From positions 17,724 to 81,723 of the forward strand of contig NZ_JAUSAR010000113.1 in assembly GCF_030652515.1 (NCBI RefSeq): DNA of 64,000 nt, in the 5' to 3' direction. The notes beneath the pieces were generated by a model, which saw nothing but the letters and a program-made list of their open reading frames with translations, was not told where the DNA came from and searched no databases. The translations under genes and the position numbers were made by a program. The DNA is from Aquabacterium sp. (GTDB lineage: Bacteria > Pseudomonadota > Gammaproteobacteria > Burkholderiales > Burkholderiaceae_C). Positions 45,650 through 55,237 of this stretch are shown here, one piece after another. The number at the start of each line of letters is the position of its first letter. The stretch's first letter is position 1.

Positions 45650-46935
45650 TGGCGGCGTCGGCCACGCACCGGGCCATCGAGGCAGTCTGGCGCATCGAAT
45701 CGGCCAAGATCATCGCCGGGGTGGCGCGCCTGGTGCGCGACATCGGGCTGGCGGAAGAGTTGGCGCAGGACGCGCTGCTCACGGCGCTGGAACAGTGGCC
45801 ATCCACCGGTGTGCCAGACAACCCGGGCGCCTGGCTCATGACCACCGCCAAAAACCGCGCGCTGGACCGGCTGCGGCGCGCCAAGATGATCGAGGGCAAG
45901 CTGCAAGAGCTTGGCCACGACCTGGAAGCGCAGGAGGCCTTGATCGTGCCTGACTTTGTGGATGCGCTGGACGCCGCCCGGGCCGATGAGATCGGCGACG
46001 ACTTGCTGCGCCTGATCTTCACAGCCTGCCACCCGCTGCTGTCAACTGAGGCGCGTGCCGCCTTGACCTTGAAGCTGCTGGGCGGGCTGAGCACCGAGGA
46101 GATCGCCCGGGCTTTCCTGGCTTCAGAGACCACGATCGCGCAACGCATCGTGCGGGCCAAGCGCACGCTCACCGCGGCCAAGGTGCCCTTCGAGGTGCCG
46201 CGCGGCGAAGAGTTGGCGCAGCGCCTGGCCTCGGTGCTGGAAGTGGTCTACCTGATCTTCAACGAGGGATACACCGCCACCAGTGGTGAAGACTGGATGC
46301 GCCCGGCCTTGTGCGACGAAGCATTGCGACTGGGCCGCATGCTGGCCGAGCTGGCGCCCGGAGAGCCCGAGGCGCATGGGCTGATCGCGTTGATGGAACT
46401 GCAGGCCTCGCGTTCTGCGGCGCGGGTGGATGCGCTTGGCAAGCCGGTGCTGCTGCTGGCGCAGGACCGCGCCCGATGGGACCATTTGCTGATTCGCCGC
46501 GGCTTGACGGCCCTGGGGCGCGCCGAAGCCTTGGCCGTGTCCTTGCATCAGCCGCTGGGTGCCTACGCCTTGCAGGCGTCGATCGCCGCTTGCCACGGCC
46601 GGGCACGCACGGGCGGCGAAACCGACTGGCCGCGCATCGCGGCTTTGTACGATGCGCTGGCGCAGGCCATGCCTTCACCGGTGGTGGAACTGAACCGCGC
46701 GGTGGCCGTGGGCATGGCTTTTGGGCCGGCCGCTGGGCTGCAGATGGTGGACGAGCTGCGCGAATCCCCCTCGCTGAAAAACTACCAGTGGCTGCCCAGC
46801 GTGCGCGGCGACCTGCTGGCCAAACTGGGCAGGCTTGAAGAAGCACGCACCGAGTTTGAGCGCGCAGCGGAGATGGCGGGCAATGCGCGTGAACGCGAAC
46901 TGCTGCTGGAGCGGGCACGGGGACTGGGTGCTTGA
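45649..46935 (+). CDS. ECF42-type RNA polymerase sigma factor with C-terminal extension
   Basis: This 428-residue protein has sigma region 2 (HRAIEAVWRIESAKIIAGVA, ELAQDALLTALEQWP) and region 4 (ARAALTLKLLGGLSTEEIAR, TIAQRIVRAKRTL), then an unusually long C-terminal part of about 200 residues with helical, TPR-like repeats (MLAELAPGEPEAHGLIALME and onward). This shape, together with DGPF proteins encoded just upstream, is the published signature of ECF group 42, in which the extension is needed for function and no anti-sigma factor is found. Its 3' end overlaps the convergent pbpC gene. Confidence 0.9.
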   Translation: MAASATHRAIEAVWRIESAKIIAGVARLVRDIGLAEELAQDALLTALEQWPSTGVPDNPGAWLMTTAKNRALDRLRRAKMIEGKLQELGHDLEAQEALIVPDFVDALDAARADEIGDDLLRLIFTACHPLLSTEARAALTLKLLGGLSTEEIARAFLASETTIAQRIVRAKRTLTAAKVPFEVPRGEELAQRLASVLEVVYLIFNEGYTATSGEDWMRPALCDEALRLGRMLAELAPGEPEAHGLIALMELQASRSAARVDALGKPVLLLAQDRARWDHLLIRRGLTALGRAEALAVSLHQPLGAYALQASIAACHGRARTGGETDWPRIAALYDALAQAMPSPVVELNRAVAVGMAFGPAAGLQMVDELRESPSLKNYQWLPSVRGDLLAKLGRLEEARTEFERAAEMAGNARERELLLERARGLGA

Positions 46936-49088
46936 GGCTTGACCCCAGCACCACGCACCTCGAACTTCACCTCTGCCATGGTCTTGCCCTGTTCATTGAC
47001 CAAGGCCAGATGGTGTCGGCCTGGCCACATCGGCCACAACATGGGTCTGGCGGGCCCGATCCGCTGGTCGTTCAGGCGCCAGCTCCATTGTGCAGGCACA
47101 CCGGGGGCCGCTTTCAAGGTCAGTCTTTGTGACCTGGGGGGGATGTCGGGGTCCAGCGCAATGATCGTTCTGTCAGCGGGGGCGGTGATCAGCGATCGGG
47201 CCGAGCCCGACAGGCTGGCCAGCTGGATGAGGCTTTGCTGCGTGCCGTCAAGAAACCATTCCTGGCGCGGTGGCTCCAGTTGGCGATCAAAGCTCACGGC
47301 GGTTTGAAGCACGCTGGCGGGCACGGCCTGTGGCGGCGCCGGCAAAGACCTGGCCCGGCGTTGCAACTCGTCCATCACCGTTCGCCACACGGGTGCGGCG
47401 CCGGTCAAGCCAGAGACATCCCACATGGGTTCACCGCTGGCATTGCCCACCCAGACGCCCACGGTGTAGCGCTTTGAAAAGCCGATGCACCAGTTGTCGC
47501 GCATGTCCTTGCTGGTGCCAGTCTTGGCCGCCACCCAATAGCGGGCAGCCAAGGCGTTGTCCAGGCCGAAGGTGGGCACGCGCGCTTCTCGGTCGGCCAG
47601 GATGTCGCTGACGATGAAGCTGGCGCCAGTGTCCATCACGGCTTTCATGGCGGTGCTTGGGTCGGTGGTGCGCATGCGCAGTGGCGAGTAGGCACCGCCA
47701 TTGGCCAGGGCACGGTAGGCATTGCTCAGATCAGCCAGCGTGACTTCGGCCGAGCCCAAGGCCAGGCTGTAGCCGTAGTAATCACCGTTGCGTTTGAGGG
47801 GCAGGCCCAAGGCTTTCAGGCGCTGCGAAAAGCGCTCGGGCGTGACCATGACCAAGGTGCGCACGGCGGGCACGTTGAGCGACGCGGCCAGCGCGGTGCG
47901 CACCGAGACGGGCCCCTTGAAGTGGCGGTCGTAGTTCTGGGGGATGTACAGGCCACCCGGGGTGGACAAGTCCACGGGCGAGTCATGCAGGATCGAGGCG
48001 GCGGTCATCCAGCGCTGCTCCACCGCCATCTCGTAGAGGAAAGGTTTGAGCGTGGAGCCGGCCTGGCGCAAGGCCATGACGCCATCGACCTCGGCCGCTT
48101 GCGAGAGCGCGCCGCTGGAGCCCACCCAGGCCAGCACGTCGCCCGAAGCGTTGTCGATGACGATGACCGAGCCGTCTTCAACATGGCGGTCGCTCAACTC
48201 GGCCAGGTGCTGGCGCAGGGTGTCGCGGGTGAAGCGTTGCAGGCGGGCATCGAGCGTGCTCTTGACGGTGATCGACGCGCCCGAGTTGGCCGGTGCTGCA
48301 TGCAGGTTCAGCAGGCGGCGGGCCAGGTGCGGGGCGATCTGGCGATCGGCATCCAGGCGCTCGGAGGGCCGACTGGCCAGGACTTGTGCGGTGTAGGTGG
48401 ACAAGAACACGCACTCTTTGGCGCGGCCTTGCGCGGTGAGGATGCCACAGGCGCGGTTGGCCACGGCGACCGGCTTGGCGTTGGGAGCGCGCACCAGGGC
48501 GGCGGCGATGGCGGCCTCCTGGGCATTCAGACCGCTGGGGTATTTTTGAAACAGCCTGGCCGACATCGCGCCAATGCCGACCAGCTCGCCCCGAAAGCCC
48601 ACCAGGTTGACGTAGGCCTCCAGGATCTGGTCTTTGCGCCATTGGCGCTCCAGCTGCCAAGCCGTGCTGACCTGGCCCACCTTGGCGACCACCGAACGGC
48701 CGCCGCGCGTGGCCAGATCCTGGTCCAGCAGGCCAGCCAGTTGCATGGTCACGGTCGAGGCGCCGCGCGTGCGGGTGTTCCACAGATTGGCCCAGGCGGC
48801 GGCACCGACAGAGGACCAGTCCACCCCGCCATGCTCGTAGAAGCGCCTGTCTTCCGAGAACAACAAGGCCTGCCGGAATGCCGGTGAGACCTGCGCCAGC
48901 GGCACCCAGTCGGCCCGCTGGGCGCGGGTGTCGGCCCGCAACTGCTGCACGGGCTCGCCATGGCGGTCCAGCAGCACGGCATCTGACGATCGGTACCCTG
49001 CTTTGACTTGGTCGAAGCTGGGCAAGGCCATGGCGGCTGTGCAGGTGAACGCCAAAGCAATGGCCAACCATGATCGGCGGGAGTTCAT
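46782..49088 (-). CDS. pbpC: penicillin-binding protein 1C
   Basis: This 768-residue protein has a signal-like N-terminus, a GT51 transglycosylase domain (ALLFSEDRRFYEHGGVDW, RGASTVTMQLAGLL), a transpeptidase domain (SxxK in AGSTLKPFLYE, SLN, AAKTGTSKDMRDNW) and a C-terminal BiPBP_C domain. It synthesises peptidoglycan and is normally paired with an alpha-2-macroglobulin. The usual end is VKFEVRGAG; here the frame continues about 50 low-complexity Ser/Arg-rich residues across the sigma factor gene on the other strand. The ATG lies five bases after the end of the alpha-2-macroglobulin gene. Confidence 0.93.
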   Translation of the reverse strand: MNSRRSWLAIALAFTCTAAMALPSFDQVKAGYRSSDAVLLDRHGEPVQQLRADTRAQRADWVPLAQVSPAFRQALLFSEDRRFYEHGGVDWSSVGAAAWANLWNTRTRGASTVTMQLAGLLDQDLATRGGRSVVAKVGQVSTAWQLERQWRKDQILEAYVNLVGFRGELVGIGAMSARLFQKYPSGLNAQEAAIAAALVRAPNAKPVAVANRACGILTAQGRAKECVFLSTYTAQVLASRPSERLDADRQIAPHLARRLLNLHAAPANSGASITVKSTLDARLQRFTRDTLRQHLAELSDRHVEDGSVIVIDNASGDVLAWVGSSGALSQAAEVDGVMALRQAGSTLKPFLYEMAVEQRWMTAASILHDSPVDLSTPGGLYIPQNYDRHFKGPVSVRTALAASLNVPAVRTLVMVTPERFSQRLKALGLPLKRNGDYYGYSLALGSAEVTLADLSNAYRALANGGAYSPLRMRTTDPSTAMKAVMDTGASFIVSDILADREARVPTFGLDNALAARYWVAAKTGTSKDMRDNWCIGFSKRYTVGVWVGNASGEPMWDVSGLTGAAPVWRTVMDELQRRARSLPAPPQAVPASVLQTAVSFDRQLEPPRQEWFLDGTQQSLIQLASLSGSARSLITAPADRTIIALDPDIPPRSQRLTLKAAPGVPAQWSWRLNDQRIGPARPMLWPMWPGRHHLALVNEQGKTMAEVKFEVRGAGVKPQAPSPRARSSSSSRSRALPAISAARSNSVRASSSLPSLASRSPRTLGSHW

Positions 49089-49092
49089 CACC

Positions 49093-52000
49093 TCAAGGCC
49101 CCACCGCCACGGGCGCATTGGGGAACTCGCCGAACATCTCGGGCGCGTACATGGCCTCGACCCGCGTTTGCGGCAGGCCAAAGGTGCCCGGGTTGTTCAG
49201 GCGCACGGTGTACTCCAGCACCAGCGGGCCCTTGGGCAGGTAGCGGTAGTAGGAGCGGAAGGCTTCGAAGCTGCGCTCTTGATACGCCAGCCACCCACGG
49301 CTGTCCTGCCGCTCGTCGGTGGTGCTCATGGCATCGTCGCGGCCCAGGCCGGAGCCCAGCAAAGTGGCACCACCGGGGATGGGATCGTTGACCACCACCC
49401 AGGTCATGTCGGCCTGCGCGTCGATCTCCAGGTGCACGCGCAGCACATCGCCACGGCTGTACTGGCCCTTTACTTTCTGCTCGACCGGCGTGATCGTCTT
49501 GGTGATGCGGTAGCCGCTGCTGAAGGGCGTGGTCAGGCGAATGGCGGCCTTGCTGGTGAAAGTGAGCCAGGGCTTGCCTGTGCCTTCGTGCGTGACTTTG
49601 ACGCTGCTGCCAGGTGAGACCGAAGCGCTGCTTGCGGCCACGGCCTTGGGCCAGCCCAGCGCCACCTTGCCGCCCTCGGGCGACTGGCTCCACAAAAAGC
49701 TTTGCGGCGCGGGCCCGGGCTCGAAGCCCACACGCGACGTGCCGGCGACGGGATCACGCTCAAAGCGTTTGGAGAAGGCCTCGATGGCGACCGAGCCCCA
49801 GGCGTTCGACACCGTGGTCGACCAACGGCCGCGCTGCTGGCGTTGCAAGGTGCCGGTGACCAGGCGAGGCAGGTCGTCTTTCCAACCGGCCTTGGGCAAG
49901 GTGGCCAGGATCATGCGCACGCTGTTGACGTCGCCATTGGCCATCAGCCACCACCAGCTGTCGTCACGCTCGGTGGAGAAGCCCAGGCGCGTGCCCTGCA
50001 CGTTCAGGCGTGCGCGCAGGATTTGCTCGGCCTCGGTGATGCGTTTGTCGCGGTCGGGGATGTCCTTCACGCGGTCCAGGATGGCCATCCAGTCGATGAC
50101 GGCGCTGGTGGGCCACTGGTTGGGCAGGATCTGCACCGAGTCCAACATGCGGGCCTGGGCCTTGCCGGTGCGCGACAAGGCCTCGATGGCCGCCAGCTTG
50201 CGCACATCCAGGTCGCCGTTCTTCAGGAAGGCGGGCGCCCAGAAGTCGCGCTTGATGCGGCCCTCGACAAACGCGGCCAGGCCACGCTCCATGCGCAGGC
50301 GCGTGTCATCGGGCAGGCTGAAGTCGTAGCCCAGCTTGCTGGCTTCGTCGCTGATGGCCAGCAGGTAGGCGGTGAGGCTGTCACTGCCGGTGCGGCCGGC
50401 GCTGGCCGAGGGCGGGAAGTAGTGCGCCAGGCCGTCTTCGTCCAAATACAGCGGGATGCGGCTGGCCAGGCTGCGCCAGGCTTCAACATCACGCAGGCCG
50501 ATGGCGATCGAGGCACGCTGCTCCAGGCAATCCCACAGGTAGCGCTCGAAGAAATCGCGCACGCCTGGCAGGCCATCAGACAGCTTGGGCTTGAACGTGA
50601 CTTCAATGCCGCCGCGTGGCACGCCTTGCGCGTCGGCCAAGGCGCTGGCGGGCATGCCGATGGGGATGCTGACGCTGCCTTTGTCGAGTTGCATCAGCGT
50701 GGCTTGCTGCACGGTCACGGGCACGGCTTCGGCCACCTTCTGCATGATCTTCATGCGGTCGCGGGTGGTACCGGATTCGGCCGACACGGTCCAATCCTGC
50801 TGTTTCACGTTGAAAGGCACGGTCACGTCCCAACCGGCTTCGGCCGCCGCATTGGGTTCAAGGCGGATGCGCTGTGGCGGCAAAGTCTCGGTGCCGACCT
50901 GCGCGGTGAAGGCCGCGTCCATGGCCTGGGCAGTGGTGTTTCGCAGGGTGAACATGGCACGGTAGCGGTCACCCTCGCGCACCAGGGGCGGGACGCCCGA
51001 GACGATCTGCAAGTCCTGCGTGGCCGCGATGCTGGCGCGGCCCGTGCCAAACAAGCCAGCGTTGCCACCCTGCACCGCATCCGCAATGACGACGATGCGG
51101 AAGGACGTGAGCGAGTCGTTCAAAGGCACGTTGACGAGCGCTTCGCCCTTGGCATCGAGCACCACGCGCGGGTTCCAAAGCAGCAAGGTGTCGAACAATT
51201 CACGGGTGGGGAACTGGCCGCCCCCACCGCCTGGTGGCGCGGCCTTTTTGCCGAAGTGCCGCTTGCCGATGATCTGCATCTGCGCCGTGGCGGTGTCCAC
51301 TCCGTAGCCTCGTTTGCGCACCATGGCGCCCAGCAAGTCCCAGCTGTCATTGGGGCTAAGTTCCAGCAAGGCTTCGTCCACGGCGGCCAGGGCCACCTCG
51401 GTGCCCGCAGGCACGGGCTGGCCATTGGGCAAGCTGACTTTCACGCGCACCTGGCTGGTGGCGCGGATGGGGTAGCGGGCCTTGTCCGGTTGCACCGTCA
51501 CCTTCAACTGGTGCGAAGCCGTGCCCACTTCGATCTCGGCAATGCCGTACTTGAAAGCGGGCTTGGACAGGTCGACCATGGCCGTCGGCGCCTGGTAATC
51601 GCGTCCATCGTCGTTGAAGGCCTTCCACCATTCGGTGGGCGAGCGCCAGCCCCAGGTGAAGAAGCTGTACCAGGGCACATCGCGCACACGGCCGCGCACG
51701 GCCAGCACCGACACGAACACGTTAGGGCCCCACTCGGCCTTGACCTCCAGCGAGATGGTCGGATCCTTGCCATTCAGCTCGACCATGCGGGTTTCGATGA
51801 TGCCGTTGCGCTCGATGGCGACCAGCGCCGTGGCGTGCCTGAAGGGGCTGCGCACCTGGAACCGGGCGGTCTGGCCAGGCTCGTAGTTGCGCTGCTCGGG
51901 GATCACGTCCATGCGGTCCTGGTTGTCACCCCCAAACCAAAGCTCGCCCTGGCGCGTCACCCACACGGAGGCGGCCGAGCGCGCGGTGTTGCCCGCCGCG

Positions 52001-55000
52001 TCATTCGCCTGCGCGATCAACTCGATCTCACCGGCGGACTTCATCGGGGCTTCGCACAGCACCAGACCGCGCGCGTCGCTGGTGCCGCTGCACACCTGGC
52101 CCAGGTCCTCGTCGGCGTTCTGGTTGTCATAGGCGTAGAAGCCACCCACTAGGCGCTTGCGGGTGGAGTTGGTGCGGTGGGCCACGGCGCGCACCGCCAC
52201 GCTCACACCGGCCTTGGGCTGGCCGCTGGTGTCCAGCACCACGATCTGCGTGGCCACCTTCTGCTTGACGGATACCCACTCTTCAGTGCGCACACCCAGC
52301 ACCAGGCCAGCGGGCCACACGGGCACGGTCTGGCTCAGGGTCTGCACCTCGCCATTGGGATCGGCGTAGGTGGCCTGCACCAGCATTTCGCGCGGCACCT
52401 TGGTGGCAGGCAGCTTGGGCAGCAACACATTGCCCGCGCCGTTCTTGTCCAGCGTCACCGACAGCTTGTCGGCCACCAGGTTGGCGCGGTCTTCGCGGGT
52501 ATCGATGGCGGAATCTTCATCACCCTCGTCCACGTAGTCTTCCGAGAAGAAGGACTTGGCATTGGGATCGCGCGGCGCGCTTGGCGGGTTGAAGCGAAAG
52601 CCCGGGTAGCGCTCGGTGCGCAAGGCGCTGGCCACCTGGGCATCGCGCCACTGGGCCGACACGCGCACCGGCAAACCGGCCGCGCCACCGCCATTGCCGT
52701 AATTGATCTGCAAGCCCAGGCTCACTTCCTTGGGCTGGATCAGCGCTGTTTTGGGCGGGATGATGCGGCCTGTCATGACCGGCAAGCGGAACTCTTCAAC
52801 GCGGAAGTTACCGGTATTCACGCGCTGGCCTTCGCTGACCAGCTGCACGTTGTAGACGCCCAGCTTGGCGTCTTCCGGGATGGCAAAGGTCGAGTCCGCA
52901 TGGCGGCCGCGCCAGCTCAAGGCTTGTGAAAACTCCTGGCCCGTGCCTTCGTGAGTGATGGTGAGCGTGGGCGGTAAATCACCGGCATCCACCAGGCCCA
53001 GGCCCGTGAGCTTTTCAAGCCGCGCATGGTGTTGCATCGACACGGTCTGGCCGGCGCGCAGCAAGGTCCGGTCCAGCACCGAGTGGTAGATCGTGGCCGA
53101 GGGCGTGTCAGACCCATTGGTGTCCACGTGAAAGCGCCACGGCTCGATGCCCTGATTCCAGGTGGACCACACGAAGGCCATGTCGCCACGGCCTTGCGCA
53201 TCGGTCTTGCGGGCACTCACGAAGTAACCGGTCTCGTTCTCGTTGCGCTGCCTGCGCTGGCAGTAGTCCCACATCAGGCGCGGCAGTTCCTGCTTGACCA
53301 TGGCCAGGCCCTGCTTGTCGGTGCGGCCTGACCACACCGGCTCGCCCAGGCAATCCGAGATCTGCACCTGCGCGCCTTCCACCGGCTTGCCCTTGTCCAG
53401 CGTGGTGACCCACACCAGCGAATTGTTGGCACTGGTCTTGAAATGCACGCCCAGGTTGGTAACCAGCACGCTGGTGCGCACGTACATGGGCGCATTGCGG
53501 TCCAACAAGGCTTGGCCCAACTTGGCCGATTCCACCTCGACCACGTGGAAGCCGGGCTGAGTCATCGGGATGCCGATGACCTCGAAAGGCCGGGCATCAA
53601 CCTTGGCATCGTTGGACGGCAGGCTCAGCTTCTTCGCGCCGGATTCGCGGCTCAACAAACTCACCGTGCGCGTCTGCACCACATCGGGCGGGTCCTCGTT
53701 GTCCTGCTCACCGTCGGGCACCTCTTCGCCATAGCGCTTGGCCTGGCGTGCCGGCTTGGCCCGCTTGACTGGCGGCGGCAGTTTGATGCCCAACTCTGAT
53801 TGCACTTCATCGCGCGGCAAGCGGCCTTCGTTGTAGCGTTTGACCTTGGCCAACCAATCGATGATGGCGCGGTCATCGGCCAACTTCAGATCACGCACCG
53901 CACTGCCTGGCGCAGCCAAACCCTTGACCTTCAGATCACCTTCGATGCGGCGAACCGTCAAAGGCAGCATGGGCTCGGCGTTCAACTCCAGGATGCCGAA
54001 GGTGGCGGCCGGGAACTTGGCCAGGGCCGGGGCTTCCGCCGTGCGCGTCTTCAGGGGAAACGCGCTGGCATTGCTCAGCACACGGCCTGCGTCATCGCGC
54101 AGATCAGCGGGCAGCTCGATGAGGATGTCGGCGCTTTCGGGCAAGGGGCCTTTGAACTGCACGGCACTCACGCCACTCTCGGACGGATCAATGCCCACCT
54201 CGCCCTTTTTGCGACTGAACAGGTAGAAGAACTGGCGGATGCCGTTTCGCACCACCGACAACAATTGCTCCTTGGTCTCGCCGCGCTGCTGCTCCACCTC
54301 GGGTTTGTGCGTGCCATCGGGCGCGATCAGCACGATGCGCTCGGCCAACTTGCGCGGCACGGGCGATGAAAACTCGATCCGCATCGGGCGGATGGGCAGG
54401 CAGTCAGCCCGCGAACTGGTGCGCTCGCACGTGAAACTGGCGCTGAACGGCGCGCGCACGGTGTAGTCCAGATTGCGGTCGGCCGAATTGGCCACGCCAG
54501 AGGGTGTGGCAATGCCGCGCCCCCACACCACCTGGACCCGGGCATCGTTGGGCAGGGGCCGCGCGCATTGCATCGCCACCACGCGCGCTTGCTGCGGCAC
54601 CAGGTCAACGGCTTTCAGGATGGCCTCGCGCACCGGGCCTGTCACCACCTTCAAAGGCAGTTGCTCACCCAGGCCCGCCACTTCGCAGCGGCCATGTTGC
54701 TCAATGCTGGCCGTTGTGGCTGCGCCCGTCAGCAGCAGCGCAAAGACCTGCTCTTCCTCAATCCGGCTGCCCTCACCCGCCGAGGGGTAGGCCCGCACGA
54801 TCGTGGGGCCGCCCGTGCTGAAGTCGTACGCGACCGGGCCTTGAACCGCATCGCCCGCCAAGGTCTTCAAGCCCGGCTTGAGCTTGAAGCTGCACTTGGT
54901 GCCCGCTGGCACGTCCTGGGTGAAATCGTGCACCCAGGTCTTGTCGTCCACCCAACGGCCTGAACCGGCTGGTGGCGTGCTGTTGGCGCAGGCCAGGTCG

Positions 55001-55197
55001 AACGGCGATGGCAGCTTGGGGTCGCCAAAACGCACCATCGATTCTGTGAACGTGGCCCGAGCCTGCCGCACCTTGGCCACCTCGCCCTGCGGCGAAAAAG
55101 TCTGCACCGTGGCGGCGGACAACACCCCCGTGGTCAAAGCCAACGCCGTCCAGACCAAAGCCCTGGGCATGCGGTGGCGAAACCAATCTTGACTCAT
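49093..55197 (-). CDS. yfhM: bacterial alpha-2-macroglobulin (YfhM-like) with thioester site
   Basis: This 2034-residue periplasmic protein has a signal peptide (MPRALVWTALALTTGVLSAA) but no lipobox. Macroglobulin-like beta domains follow, including MG1-MG6 regions and a bait-like region (GGGGGQFPTRELFDTLL). The thioester motif CLEQ is at Cys1557 (YLWDCLEQRASIAIGL), with terpenoid-toroid helices after it and VRLNNPGTFGLPQTRVEAMY near the end. It traps invading proteases and is encoded with pbpC, a known partnership. The start 55197 has GAGG nine bases upstream; ATG 55206 is an alternative. Confidence 0.93.
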   Translation of the reverse strand: MSQDWFRHRMPRALVWTALALTTGVLSAATVQTFSPQGEVAKVRQARATFTESMVRFGDPKLPSPFDLACANSTPPAGSGRWVDDKTWVHDFTQDVPAGTKCSFKLKPGLKTLAGDAVQGPVAYDFSTGGPTIVRAYPSAGEGSRIEEEQVFALLLTGAATTASIEQHGRCEVAGLGEQLPLKVVTGPVREAILKAVDLVPQQARVVAMQCARPLPNDARVQVVWGRGIATPSGVANSADRNLDYTVRAPFSASFTCERTSSRADCLPIRPMRIEFSSPVPRKLAERIVLIAPDGTHKPEVEQQRGETKEQLLSVVRNGIRQFFYLFSRKKGEVGIDPSESGVSAVQFKGPLPESADILIELPADLRDDAGRVLSNASAFPLKTRTAEAPALAKFPAATFGILELNAEPMLPLTVRRIEGDLKVKGLAAPGSAVRDLKLADDRAIIDWLAKVKRYNEGRLPRDEVQSELGIKLPPPVKRAKPARQAKRYGEEVPDGEQDNEDPPDVVQTRTVSLLSRESGAKKLSLPSNDAKVDARPFEVIGIPMTQPGFHVVEVESAKLGQALLDRNAPMYVRTSVLVTNLGVHFKTSANNSLVWVTTLDKGKPVEGAQVQISDCLGEPVWSGRTDKQGLAMVKQELPRLMWDYCQRRQRNENETGYFVSARKTDAQGRGDMAFVWSTWNQGIEPWRFHVDTNGSDTPSATIYHSVLDRTLLRAGQTVSMQHHARLEKLTGLGLVDAGDLPPTLTITHEGTGQEFSQALSWRGRHADSTFAIPEDAKLGVYNVQLVSEGQRVNTGNFRVEEFRLPVMTGRIIPPKTALIQPKEVSLGLQINYGNGGGAAGLPVRVSAQWRDAQVASALRTERYPGFRFNPPSAPRDPNAKSFFSEDYVDEGDEDSAIDTREDRANLVADKLSVTLDKNGAGNVLLPKLPATKVPREMLVQATYADPNGEVQTLSQTVPVWPAGLVLGVRTEEWVSVKQKVATQIVVLDTSGQPKAGVSVAVRAVAHRTNSTRKRLVGGFYAYDNQNADEDLGQVCSGTSDARGLVLCEAPMKSAGEIELIAQANDAAGNTARSAASVWVTRQGELWFGGDNQDRMDVIPEQRNYEPGQTARFQVRSPFRHATALVAIERNGIIETRMVELNGKDPTISLEVKAEWGPNVFVSVLAVRGRVRDVPWYSFFTWGWRSPTEWWKAFNDDGRDYQAPTAMVDLSKPAFKYGIAEIEVGTASHQLKVTVQPDKARYPIRATSQVRVKVSLPNGQPVPAGTEVALAAVDEALLELSPNDSWDLLGAMVRKRGYGVDTATAQMQIIGKRHFGKKAAPPGGGGGQFPTRELFDTLLLWNPRVVLDAKGEALVNVPLNDSLTSFRIVVIADAVQGGNAGLFGTGRASIAATQDLQIVSGVPPLVREGDRYRAMFTLRNTTAQAMDAAFTAQVGTETLPPQRIRLEPNAAAEAGWDVTVPFNVKQQDWTVSAESGTTRDRMKIMQKVAEAVPVTVQQATLMQLDKGSVSIPIGMPASALADAQGVPRGGIEVTFKPKLSDGLPGVRDFFERYLWDCLEQRASIAIGLRDVEAWRSLASRIPLYLDEDGLAHYFPPSASAGRTGSDSLTAYLLAISDEASKLGYDFSLPDDTRLRMERGLAAFVEGRIKRDFWAPAFLKNGDLDVRKLAAIEALSRTGKAQARMLDSVQILPNQWPTSAVIDWMAILDRVKDIPDRDKRITEAEQILRARLNVQGTRLGFSTERDDSWWWLMANGDVNSVRMILATLPKAGWKDDLPRLVTGTLQRQQRGRWSTTVSNAWGSVAIEAFSKRFERDPVAGTSRVGFEPGPAPQSFLWSQSPEGGKVALGWPKAVAASSASVSPGSSVKVTHEGTGKPWLTFTSKAAIRLTTPFSSGYRITKTITPVEQKVKGQYSRGDVLRVHLEIDAQADMTWVVVNDPIPGGATLLGSGLGRDDAMSTTDERQDSRGWLAYQERSFEAFRSYYRYLPKGPLVLEYTVRLNNPGTFGLPQTRVEAMYAPEMFGEFPNAPVAVGP

Positions 55198-55237
55198 GGG
55201 GGGCATCCTCTGCTTTGTTGTCCTGGCAGAGACGATA

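Noticed and set aside
49702..52152. 816-codon plus-strand frame opposite alpha-2-macroglobulin
   Set aside because: Product is Gly/His/Gln-rich without motifs and mirrors the codon pattern of the real gene.
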